A stretch of DNA of 25,130 nt from the IMG/VR virus record IMGVR_UViG_3300011112_000009, positions 1-25,130 of that record; one strand, written 5' to 3'. The position numbers and the translations under genes are program-made. This DNA is from a virus. Below the pieces are notes generated by a model. That model saw only the letters and a program-made list of their open reading frames with translations. It ran no database searches and was not told where the DNA came from. Below, piece after piece: positions 1 through 7,876 of this stretch; positions within the stretch are counted from its first letter, which is position 1, and each line of letters opens with the position of its first letter.

Positions 1-3000
1 GCCCAGGGTGAAGGTCCCGTCACCGTTGTCAGTGACGTCCCGGAACTTCACGATCTCATAGCCGTCGATCGGGTTGCCCCACCATGCTCCGTTGTTCTCC
101 GCAAGCAGTTGCACGTCCGTGATCGTGACCAGGGCGGCTGCGCTGGCATCGTCGAAGGGCACGATCGTGATCTCCGTCGTGGTGTCAGTCTGAAACACCA
201 CGTCCGGGGACAGCGCCACAGCGTTGTCAATCACCAGCCCGCCCAGGACCTGCTCATCGAAGACGTCAATCTGCTGCCAGCTGAGCTGGTCAATCGACTG
301 ATGAAGCACAGTCCCACGGAAGTCGCCGGACTCGTTGCTGGTGCCCAGGTACGGGCCGGTGCCGGTCTGACTCCGCGAATGGCCGTCCTTCACGAGCGGG
401 CTGTCCACCGGGAACAGGCGAGCGTCTCCAGCGAAGAGGATGGTCTGGTCGATGAAGTTGTCACCGCCGGACTGGGACAGCAGGGAGCTGTAGATTTCCA
501 GGTCCTCCTCGACACCATCATATTCCGACACCATCCCGGACCCGAAGGCGATCTCGTTCACACGGGACAGGATGTCCAAGCAGTCAGGCCGCACGATCGT
601 GACGTTGTCTGCCGGGTCGATCCCGATGAAGCGGTAGGGCAGGAAGAACTTCTGCCGGGCCGCCTCCGTCCAGGCTACCGCCAGCGCGGAGTCTGCGATC
701 TTCTCAGCCTCGTCGGCGCTGAATACGATCGGCAGCTCAATCTTCTGAAGCTCCTCCCCGAAGACCGTGGGGTCCGGGTCGCGGATCCGCTTGGCGTACA
801 CGTCCCCGGCCTGGTAGTCCCGCTCCTGGTCGATGTACTGGACGTCGATCTGCTTGGGGATCTCAGCCTCCTGCTTGTCGGTCTCGTCTACCCGGTTGGG
901 CGCGTCCGGCAGCCGCTCCAAGGCTGCCCCCAGATCATCGAAGTCGATGGTCTCAGAGCTGGCCTTCCCGCGGGTCAGGTACTTCAGCAGGTTGTCGGAC
1001 TCGACCGGATCGAAGAAGAAGGCGACAGACAGGCGGTCGATTGCGTTCCGCGCTGTCCCGCGCTTGACGATCTCGAAGCCCCGGACAGTGGTGCCGACCA
1101 GGTCCGAGACGTCCAGATCAGCCGAGTCCAGGTTCACCCGGTCGGAGAGGTCTGTCACGATGTCCGCCAGGTCAGCCAGGTTCTGACCAACGCGGTCAAA
1201 GAAAATCTGGTGGACAGGCTCGGGCGAGGAGTTGTCCAGCCTGACGATGGCGGACTTGTCGAGGAAGTTCGGGATGATGGCCCCGGCGAGGCCGCCGAAG
1301 GCGAGGTTGAAGCCTCCCACCCCGGTCTCGTGCACTACCACGGAGAAGTTGGTCTTCACTCCAAACGAGGTCACGCCGTTCACGGGGTCGTCGATCTTGA
1401 TCTCCGCGACGTCCCCGCTGAGGCCGACTCCCGAGAGCCAGACAGCATCCACAGCAGTCTGGTCTCGTGCTGCCCTCATGCTTCTGCCCGTATCCGCGGC
1501 CCCGTTATCCAGGCCCAGATCCACGAACTTGGCCTTGTCCACGATGGTGTCGGTCACGATGTCGTAGCGCATGATCACGCTATCGACGCCCTGCGACCCG
1601 ACGTACACCAGGATCAACTGGTTGGCTGGCAGGTCGAGCCAAATACCGGCAGAGGCCAGGCCGCCCCCTGTTGTGGTGCCCCCGGTGGCTTCCACAGTCA
1701 GGTCCCGCACTTCCCCGAAGAAGGGCTCCTTCAGACCTAGGCCGATCCCTCTCCCGTTGAATCCACCCTTCACATCTCCGCGCGTATAGAAGAGGCTGAT
1801 CTTGAGGATGCCGACAGTGCCCGCCGGGTTGCCCGCGTTCTGCGCGTAAATGCCCCAGGCGTTGCCAAAGAAGTCCGGCCCTTCAAGGTTCGTGATGACG
1901 GGGAAAGGCGGATTGATCGGGTCAAACGCCTCTCCGAAAGGTCTGAAGATGAAGGCACCCCCTAAACCGGTGCCGCTCACCTGGTTGTTCAGGATTACAA
2001 GTTCACATCCTGTGACCTGGAGAACAGTGACGGCTAGGATGGCGGCCTCGGAGACACTGCCTTCCTCGTCTGAGGTGGCATATCCGATGGCGTCATTCCA
2101 CTGGCGGCCGTTCTCCACGTCCACCGACTTGTTCAGCACCCTGAGGCTGCGGCGGTCCACGGCCCAGTACCGGTTGTCGCTGCTCTGCGAAGGGAAGCCG
2201 GTCCACACCAGGCGATCCTCCGATACCACAGCGCCCGGCGACCCTATGCCTGTGGTGACGTTGTCGCTCAGATCGTCCGTGGGATTGTCCGCACCATCGA
2301 AGAAGCGCTGGGACACGATCCGCCCCCTGAACAGATCCACCACGGACCAGGTCACGGTGCCGGCGGCGAGCTGGGACGTCTTGGCTGCCCAGAACAGGCC
2401 CTCGTTGAGCTTAGTCGCTATGTCGTCGTTAGTGCCCCAGCCTGGATTGACGCCCTGGATGTCCCCGTCTCCATCCCCAGGGGAGGAGCCTGCGTTGTTC
2501 CACAGCACCCGGCTCGGAAAGGCGTCGCCCGTGACCCAGGTGGCCTCGCACGTGAATTGCGGCACGCGGTTGCCGAAGTCGGCCACCGGCATGTTCTCCA
2601 CCACGAAGTTGGCGATGCCTCGATTGGCCGGGGTGTCGCCAGTGCCAATGTCCGCCTCGATGAATGGATCGGGCAGCTGGTCTTCGGTCCCGGCCTGGAA
2701 CCTGAGCTTGCTGCCTGGGTACTTGAAGAAGACCTCAGAACTCTCGCGGGCGTCGTAGATCAGCTTGTTGTCCGCCCAGATGCGCAGGAACCGCGCAACA
2801 ACCCCTTCCCCGATCGCCATCTGGGCGTTCAGGAAATACTCGAAGCTGGTGCTGGTCGTGGTCTGGCTGCCGCCCTTGCCCTGCTCGGACTTGGTGACGG
2901 TCTTGACCTCGACCAAGTCCGTGGCCCAGATCACGTTGCAGCCGGTCCGGACCGTCCCGAAGTTGATGGGGATGGTCTCCCCATAGGCCGAGCTGGAGAC

Positions 3001-3120
3001 ACCCGTGTCCCCCAGACGCGGTCCTGTCGTGTCCGGTAGCTGTGCCTTAGGTGCCAGCAGGGCGCTCGCCACGGACGCCGCCGCGACGATCACCAGTCCG
3101 AGTGTTAGTGGGTCGCCCAT
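1..3120 (-). CDS. Large tail-tip host-specificity protein (GTA gene 15/J-like), 3' end outside window
   Basis: The frame is open from the ATG at 3120 to base 1, giving 1040 codons with no stop, so the C-terminus lies outside the window. The start follows GGGGGAGCG and overlaps the end of the peptidase gene by 16 bases. Residues 1-25 are hydrophobic (LTLGLVIVAAASVASALLA). Next is the usual start of phage host-specificity proteins, with SSSAYGETIPINFGTVR and then GCNVIW. Residues about 642-850 fit the phage-tail_3-type region of these proteins: DRVGQNLADL, TVRGFEIVKRG, a PKQIDVQYID stretch and DPADNVTIV. Roughly 200-640 do not fit that pattern and read like beta-rich repeats. In the gene transfer agent and lambda J families such proteins form the tail tip and contact the host. 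The family is supported by both motifs and gene order; receptor binding is inferred. Confidence 0.85.
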   Translation of the reverse strand, partial: MGDPLTLGLVIVAAASVASALLAPKAQLPDTTGPRLGDTGVSSSAYGETIPINFGTVRTGCNVIWATDLVEVKTVTKSEQGKGGSQTTTSTSFEYFLNAQMAIGEGVVARFLRIWADNKLIYDARESSEVFFKYPGSKLRFQAGTEDQLPDPFIEADIGTGDTPANRGIANFVVENMPVADFGNRVPQFTCEATWVTGDAFPSRVLWNNAGSSPGDGDGDIQGVNPGWGTNDDIATKLNEGLFWAAKTSQLAAGTVTWSVVDLFRGRIVSQRFFDGADNPTDDLSDNVTTGIGSPGAVVSEDRLVWTGFPSQSSDNRYWAVDRRSLRVLNKSVDVENGRQWNDAIGYATSDEEGSVSEAAILAVTVLQVTGCELVILNNQVSGTGLGGAFIFRPFGEAFDPINPPFPVITNLEGPDFFGNAWGIYAQNAGNPAGTVGILKISLFYTRGDVKGGFNGRGIGLGLKEPFFGEVRDLTVEATGGTTTGGGLASAGIWLDLPANQLILVYVGSQGVDSVIMRYDIVTDTIVDKAKFVDLGLDNGAADTGRSMRAARDQTAVDAVWLSGVGLSGDVAEIKIDDPVNGVTSFGVKTNFSVVVHETGVGGFNLAFGGLAGAIIPNFLDKSAIVRLDNSSPEPVHQIFFDRVGQNLADLADIVTDLSDRVNLDSADLDVSDLVGTTVRGFEIVKRGTARNAIDRLSVAFFFDPVESDNLLKYLTRGKASSETIDFDDLGAALERLPDAPNRVDETDKQEAEIPKQIDVQYIDQERDYQAGDVYAKRIRDPDPTVFGEELQKIELPIVFSADEAEKIADSALAVAWTEAARQKFFLPYRFIGIDPADNVTIVRPDCLDILSRVNEIAFGSGMVSEYDGVEEDLEIYSSLLSQSGGDNFIDQTILFAGDARLFPVDSPLVKDGHSRSQTGTGPYLGTSNESGDFRGTVLHQSIDQLSWQQIDVFDEQVLGGLVIDNAVALSPDVVFQTDTTTEITIVPFDDASAAALVTITDVQLLAENNGAWWGNPIDGYEIVKFRDVTDNGDGTFTLG

Positions 3121-3611
3121 CGCTCCCCCAGGATCGGTGGATAGCAGTACACACGCAAGCCCTTGAAGGTCCACTCATCCCGGAGCGGAGTCTCGATCAC
3201 GCCCCGGACCGCCACCCAGGCGTGGATGATGTTCAGGCCGAAGATGCCGGTGCCGTCCACCAGGATGCCCATGTGCATCGGCCACCGGATCCCGATGTCC
3301 CGCATGAGCAGAATGTCTCCAGGCTCCGCATCACGCATCCCCATGGGCTTCCTGGCCAGCTGGGAGTCGAAGAGCTTCTGGACCTGCTGGTGGGCCGGGT
3401 AGCGCTCGTACGCCACGAACTCGAAGTCCAGCTGGTGGCCCAGCTCATGACTCACCCAGATGATCACCCCCGCGCAGTCGATCCCACCTCCGTCTGGCTT
3501 CCTGCCCTGGTGCCGGAACCTGACCGTGGGCCTGCCGGAGGGCGTCCGTCCTACCAGCTCGCGGGCCTTCGTCACCACGTCAGCTCGGGTGAAAGGTGCA
3601 AGCGCTTGCAT
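3105..3611 (-). CDS. NlpC/P60-type cell-wall peptidase of the tail tip
   Basis: This 168-residue protein has the NlpC/P60 layout. The nucleophile Cys46 lies in GGIDCAGVI, His113 lies in WPMHMGILVDG, and His130 in NIIHAWVAV is a possible third polar residue. GDILLM before the histidine is also typical. In the gene transfer agent and related phages the equivalent protein (gene 14) sits in the tail tip and cuts peptidoglycan during DNA entry. The chosen ATG at 3611 lies two bases after the upstream TAG and inside a palindromic repeat. An upstream extension of the same frame would run through the preceding gene and has no family resemblance, so I rejected it. The ribosome site is weak (ACAGGCAG), suggesting translational coupling. 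The end overlaps the next gene by 16 bases. Confidence 0.88.
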   Translation of the reverse strand: MQALAPFTRADVVTKARELVGRTPSGRPTVRFRHQGRKPDGGGIDCAGVIIWVSHELGHQLDFEFVAYERYPAHQQVQKLFDSQLARKPMGMRDAEPGDILLMRDIGIRWPMHMGILVDGTGIFGLNIIHAWVAVRGVIETPLRDEWTFKGLRVYCYPPILGERWATH

Positions 3612-3616
3612 GTCTA
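3595..3616. repeat. Palindromic intergenic element, copy A
   Basis: The core TGCAAGCGCTTGCA (3597-3610) is a perfect 14-base palindrome. On the minus strand it follows the TAG stop of the gene at 3614-5029 and contains the presumed ATG of the peptidase gene. Copies B and C sit at 16891-16912 and 22422-22441, also directly after TAG stops. The function is unknown. Confidence 0.65.
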
Positions 3617-5029
3617 CTGCCTGTCCGGGGTCTTGGTGAGCTGGTCCGTGCCCGGGATGTGTGGCTCCGCCCGGAAGTTGTCCACGTTGTCGAACCGGTC
3701 CCGGCAGTCCAGCAGGAGACGCTTCTGGCAGCCCGGCCGGATGTCGAAGATGTCCCCAGGCGCGATGGCCAGCTCCATCTTCTTCCAGAGCTTGATGGTC
3801 CTGGTGGAGCTGTCCCAGCTGCGGATCTCCATAGAGGTGCCTGAATTGCTGCCCGAGACCCATATCACCTGCCCCCCCAGGAACTCTTCGTCAGGGGCCA
3901 GGACGCCCGCCGTGGCCCCTGTTGTGTCCATATCCTGGAGGGCAGGCTGCTCGCCGCGCAGGGTCACGATCAGGTTGTCGAAGTCAGGGGTGGCCGAGGT
4001 GGTGCCGGCCAGCGTCACCTTGATCAGCAGGCGCTTCTTCGAGACGTCCTCAGAGGCCGATAGGACCGGGATGGACCCGCCGTTGCTCTGGACGCTGAAG
4101 CTCACCCCATCGTCATCGCTGACCTCCACCGTGACCGAGGTGCCGCCCGGCGTGGTCTCGTCCCAGGCGATCGTGCCGCTGTCGTAGGTGACCAGGTCGC
4201 TCAGGTCGATGTAGGCGAACACAGCCCCGTTGCCGGCGCCTGCGTCGAAGTCGTTGGCCGCCGCGTTGTCCTGCACCCAGATGATGGCCGCGTTGATGAT
4301 CCCAGACCCTTCCCGGCCGAACGCCTGGCTGCCCGTCACCCCGAAGAACACCACCCGCTCAGAGAAGGTCTCACCAGTCCGCTGCCCCACCTTGCTGGCC
4401 CCAGAGGCAGCCGCGTTCAGCATCGTGAACCCCAGGTCGTTGGTGATCAGCCGAGTGCCGGCGAGGTTCTGGCTCTGCTCGATGATGTTGCCCGTGATGG
4501 GGCTCCTCACCTCAGGCTGCTCGGTGACGATCATGCCGACGTCACCCTCCCCCAGCATCAGCTGATCCACGAAGTCGTCCGTGCCGAACAGGGAGTTGGT
4601 GATCATGTTGGTCCGGCTGTCGGTCTCGCGCAGGTTCAGGGTGTCGGAGGCGTCCGGATCGGTGGCGCTCCTGCGCTCCACCGCGATGATGCCCAACGCG
4701 GCAGCCGCGGAGTCTGGCACGTCTCCTGCATCCCGCGCCTGGGCGCCCGCCGTGTCCAGGCCGGTCGGGTCAGCCGCCACCACATCCACCGCCAGGCACA
4801 CGATCGGCACCCCGTGGGTGTCCATGTGGGTGTCGAGATTGGCGATGAACGTGGCGTCGTCCCGGTCATGTGGCCCCACCACGATCACGTCCTGAGCGCT
4901 GAACGTACCACTGAGGAAGGCGGCCTGTGTCGAAAGCGTGACCGTGTGGCCGAAGTCCGTGAGCACGTCCCTGATGTTCAGGCTGGGCGCGCTGCCGGTG
5001 TCGTTGGCGACGTAGCCTACGGCCGCCAT
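3614..5029 (-). CDS. Tail hub, C-terminal half (amidotransferase-like fold, Ig-like region, BR0599 C-terminal motif)
   Basis: This is a 471-residue protein. Residues 384-459 carry the closing part of the BR0599/DUF2163 tail hub family: GGQVIWVSGSNSG, GDIFDIRPGCQKR, CRDRFDNVDNFR and PHIPGTDQL. The opening part of that family is in the preceding gene, not here. Residues 1-255 look like an alpha/beta Rossmann-type domain (AAVGYVAND, DVIVVGPHD, GVPIVCLAVDVV, FGVTGSQAFGREG), somewhat like glutamine-amidotransferase-like folds, but I see no catalytic motif. Residues about 270-360 resemble a beta-sandwich. The ATG immediately follows the TAA of the upstream gene and is in the same frame, with only a weak GTGAGGG ribosome site. 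It may be a separate coupled gene, or the second half of one protein made by readthrough. Confidence 0.82.
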   Translation of the reverse strand: MAAVGYVANDTGSAPSLNIRDVLTDFGHTVTLSTQAAFLSGTFSAQDVIVVGPHDRDDATFIANLDTHMDTHGVPIVCLAVDVVAADPTGLDTAGAQARDAGDVPDSAAAALGIIAVERRSATDPDASDTLNLRETDSRTNMITNSLFGTDDFVDQLMLGEGDVGMIVTEQPEVRSPITGNIIEQSQNLAGTRLITNDLGFTMLNAAASGASKVGQRTGETFSERVVFFGVTGSQAFGREGSGIINAAIIWVQDNAAANDFDAGAGNGAVFAYIDLSDLVTYDSGTIAWDETTPGGTSVTVEVSDDDGVSFSVQSNGGSIPVLSASEDVSKKRLLIKVTLAGTTSATPDFDNLIVTLRGEQPALQDMDTTGATAGVLAPDEEFLGGQVIWVSGSNSGTSMEIRSWDSSTRTIKLWKKMELAIAPGDIFDIRPGCQKRLLLDCRDRFDNVDNFRAEPHIPGTDQLTKTPDRQ

Positions 5030-7141
5030 TTAGGGTGCCCTCACGATCAGGGGCCGGGGGTACTTGCTGGCCGTGACCGTGATCCCAGATCCCAGGAGCG
5101 CGCCCGTCTGCCTGAAGCCGTTGTGCCTGGCCAGCGTCAGGGTCGTGGCCGTGACGGCGACGATGTCCTTGGGTCCGTCGTTGCCCAGGGTGGTGGTGGT
5201 CACGTTGGTGTTGCCGGTGGAGCTAGTGAACACGACCCCAGGGCTGAACGTCAGGACGGTGGTCGTCAGAGAATGGATCAAGAACGTGCCATTGTTGCGC
5301 TCGATCTTCGCTCCCGAGATAGTGGCGAGCAGACCAACCACCCAGCCGTCCCCGGTCCAGGTGCCTGTCTGCCGACTGAGGGTATCCAGGAACGCGGACG
5401 CGCCCCCAATGAACGCCTGGTTGTCCCCGGCTGGGTGCGTCAAGGATGTGGCCGAGCCGATGACCTCGATCCGGTCTCCGATCTCGAAGCCGTCCGTGAG
5501 CCAACTCCCAGCGCTGCGGACGAGCGTGTCCTGGCTGGCGCCGTTCTCGTTGAACGTCAGGGTCTCGGCGCCGGTGTCCACGTAGGCCGCCGCAGGGATG
5601 TCCTCAGGCTTCAGCCAGATTTTCTCGAAGTCGAACCCGACCAGGTTGGAGCTGTTCTTCGCCTGTGCGGTGGTGAGCCTCGTGACCTCAGTGGTGGACT
5701 CATTGTTGCCGAAGCGGTCGTCCCCGAAGTCGGAAGCTGTCTTCTCGCCGATGATCTGGCGGTCCTCGTCGGTGTAGTTGTCCTCCATCGTCTGGGCGTT
5801 CTCACTGATCCCCTGCGCGGTCGCGGACAGGATGTTCCCGATCGTGAGGTTGGAATGGTTCCTGGTGCCAGCCACAGCCGCGATCTGGCAGGCAGCAAAG
5901 CAGCGCCGGATAGACAGGAAGTCGTCCATCTCCCCGATGCAGCCGGACATTCGATTCGTGGCCACGACGGTGTCGTCCAGGACCTCGCACCCGATGAAGG
6001 CGCAGTCCTCAACCACCCCGAAGGCGCCGCTGTGCTGCGGGTCGGGAGTGGTGCGGGCCGCCAGGGGCGCCGCGAAGAACCCCGCGGTGCTGCTGAGGCC
6101 GCTCTGGAATATGCCCCCCAGCATCACGAGCCGCCGGATCACCGCCCCCTGGAGCAGGCGGTCGATGAAAGCCGCAGGCCCATCGGCCTCCGCGTTGCCG
6201 GGCCGGTCCACGTCCAGGTCAATGATGGCGAAGCCGCGACCGTCCAGCCCCCCGATGAAGGTGGGGATGGGGGTCCAGAAGCCGAAGGCAGACATGTCGA
6301 TGTCGTTCACCAGGGCGTAGAACGCTCTGGGGTTGGTCCGGATGTCGTCCAGCTCGGCCGGGGTGCTGATCCGGAAGGGCGCGTCCCTGGTCCCCAGCTC
6401 CCGAGGGCCCCGCTTCAGCCGCAGCGGGGATCCGCTCACTGCCCCGAACCTCACCCCGCTGTCGAGCGAGGGGGCTGCGTCGGTGACGTTCTGGTTGGCC
6501 GGCACCGTGAAGGTGCGCCTGTCCCCAGACTGGGACTCCACCAGCGTGCGTTGTGTAAAGTTTGCCGCCGGCAAGTCCCCGGCCGGGTTCACGGCCGTGT
6601 TGTTGCAGCGCTCATCGAACAGGTCAGCCCGGCACTTGAAGGTGTAAAGCTCTCCGATCTTCTGGAAATACTTCTGGGACAGGCCGCGCATCTCGGCCTC
6701 GTAGGTCTTGGTGTCCACGTTCAGCTTGATCTCGCCAAGGTTGCCGCGCATGACCGGGATGGCCCCGTCGTCTGGGGCGGTCCAGTTCACCATGAAAATC
6801 TCCACCTCGGCGTTGGTGAACTTCCTGGTCTGAAGATCCTGGAGGAAGATCCCGCCCTCAGTGCCGTCCGGGTTGATCAGACCCGACAGGTCGAGGTTGT
6901 CCACCCTGAGCCCCGTCTTCACTGCGATGGCGGTGCGCGAGAAGGCCCCGATGGCCCGGAAGTTCTCACCCGCCGCCACCACGACCGTCAGCCCGAAGCC
7001 GGCCACGAACAGGATGTCCTCGTCATGGTCCGTGAAACGGAAGACCGTGCCGTCCACTCGCGTGATGCGCCAGCACACTGCGAGCGTCGTGACGTCGCCG
7101 GCCACGTGGGTCGTGAGAGCTGCGGGCAGAGTCTTCGGCAT
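5030..7141 (-). CDS. Tail hub, N-terminal half (DUF2163) with inserted GLUG-like beta-helix
   Basis: This is a 703-residue protein. Residues 1-180 match the DUF2163 tail hub family of the gene transfer agent (gene 13): WRITRVDGTVFRFTDHDEDI near the start, then GLRVDNLDLSG, and CRADLFDERC at 170-179. In ordinary members the BR0599 C-terminal motif follows within the same short protein. Here residues about 256-510 are instead a GLUG-type beta-helix stretch (ISTPAELDDI, YALVNDIDMSAF, FIGGLDGRGFAIIDLDV, RLTTAQAKNSSNLVGFDF). Residues 535-680 hold two loose repeats of a small beta unit (GSWLTDGFEIGDRIEV and GTWTGDGWVVG). The frame ends in TAA, followed at once by an in-frame ATG. The ATG start is four bases after the upstream TAG and has only a weak ribosome site. 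Confidence 0.85.
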   Translation of the reverse strand: MPKTLPAALTTHVAGDVTTLAVCWRITRVDGTVFRFTDHDEDILFVAGFGLTVVVAAGENFRAIGAFSRTAIAVKTGLRVDNLDLSGLINPDGTEGGIFLQDLQTRKFTNAEVEIFMVNWTAPDDGAIPVMRGNLGEIKLNVDTKTYEAEMRGLSQKYFQKIGELYTFKCRADLFDERCNNTAVNPAGDLPAANFTQRTLVESQSGDRRTFTVPANQNVTDAAPSLDSGVRFGAVSGSPLRLKRGPRELGTRDAPFRISTPAELDDIRTNPRAFYALVNDIDMSAFGFWTPIPTFIGGLDGRGFAIIDLDVDRPGNAEADGPAAFIDRLLQGAVIRRLVMLGGIFQSGLSSTAGFFAAPLAARTTPDPQHSGAFGVVEDCAFIGCEVLDDTVVATNRMSGCIGEMDDFLSIRRCFAACQIAAVAGTRNHSNLTIGNILSATAQGISENAQTMEDNYTDEDRQIIGEKTASDFGDDRFGNNESTTEVTRLTTAQAKNSSNLVGFDFEKIWLKPEDIPAAAYVDTGAETLTFNENGASQDTLVRSAGSWLTDGFEIGDRIEVIGSATSLTHPAGDNQAFIGGASAFLDTLSRQTGTWTGDGWVVGLLATISGAKIERNNGTFLIHSLTTTVLTFSPGVVFTSSTGNTNVTTTTLGNDGPKDIVAVTATTLTLARHNGFRQTGALLGSGITVTASKYPRPLIVRAP

Positions 7142-7144
7142 GGC

Positions 7145-7864
7145 CTAGCCCTGCGGGATCCGCAGCTCGATGAAGACGACCGGGACCACGAAGTTGTCGA
7201 AGTCGGTCAGAGTCGTGTCGAGGTCGTCGGTGTCGAAGCGCACCGGCACGTCGAACTCTCCAGTCCAGGTCACGACGTCGCCAGTCACTGGAGCCACCGT
7301 GAAGGTGATCTTGCCGGTGGAGGTGTCGAAGGAGTAGTCCCCTGGCCTGGCCTGGAGCACAGGGCCGCCGCCCGTGTCCAGGAACACCTGAGCCGTGGGG
7401 TCACCAGACTCGAAGTCTGGGTCCGGTGATTCCAGGACCGGCTTCTTGATCAACCGGCGGAACGGGTTGAAGCTCTGATTGGCGTCGTCGTAGAGCTTCG
7501 CGCACTGGAACTCAGTCTCGACCCCATCGCCCACCAGGATCGCGGTGTCGTTGAACTGGGTACAGACCTGGGCAATCGCCTCGAAGTCCGTGTGGTCCCG
7601 GAACCGGAAGCCCCGCAGCCGCCCCCGCCTGGCGTTGAAGAAGGCCAGCAGCTCCGGGAAGTCGTTGAACGGGTCGCTGGGGAGCTGCTTGAAGATTGCG
7701 TCGAACTTGCGCCGGGCGTTCTCCCAGTTCTGGTTGCGCTGCTCGAAGCCGCTCGCCGTGATGATCACGGTGGTGTTCCATCCTGGACCACCGGTCATGC
7801 CGAACTCGATCTTGCGCGGGAACGGGACCTCGTCGAATCCCACGATCGTGATGCTGCTGGCCAT
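7145..7864 (-). CDS. Distal tail protein, DUF2460 (GTA gene 12-like)
   Basis: This 239-residue protein resembles the DUF2460 family. Its features are FGMTGGPGWNTTVI near the N-terminus, NWENARRKFDA, LLAFFNARRGRLRGFRFRDH, a central QSFNPFRRLIKKP, and the closing DNFVVPVVFIELRIPQG. In the gene transfer agent and similar siphophages this protein joins the tail tube to the hub. It sits as expected between the tape measure and the DUF2163 gene. Its length is near the usual 210-240 residues. The start is set by GGAGGCAAGG just before the ATG, 12 bases after the tape-measure stop. Nothing unusual is seen. Confidence 0.9.
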   Translation of the reverse strand: MASSITIVGFDEVPFPRKIEFGMTGGPGWNTTVIITASGFEQRNQNWENARRKFDAIFKQLPSDPFNDFPELLAFFNARRGRLRGFRFRDHTDFEAIAQVCTQFNDTAILVGDGVETEFQCAKLYDDANQSFNPFRRLIKKPVLESPDPDFESGDPTAQVFLDTGGGPVLQARPGDYSFDTSTGKITFTVAPVTGDVVTWTGEFDVPVRFDTDDLDTTLTDFDNFVVPVVFIELRIPQG

Positions 7865-7876
7865 CCTTGCCTCCGC

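Noticed and set aside
109-1740. A plus-strand open frame of 543 codons
   Set aside because: It is the mirror of the large tail-tip gene, which has clear family motifs and stays open from 3120 to base 1.
3612-3863. An upstream extension of the NlpC/P60 peptidase by 84 codons
   Set aside because: It overlaps the upstream hub gene in another frame, has no peptidase-like content, and the ATG at 3611 fits the operon spacing.
4814-7429. A long plus-strand open frame of 871 codons
   Set aside because: It runs antisense across three well-supported tail genes, has no family-like motifs, and is a by-product of GC-rich codon use.
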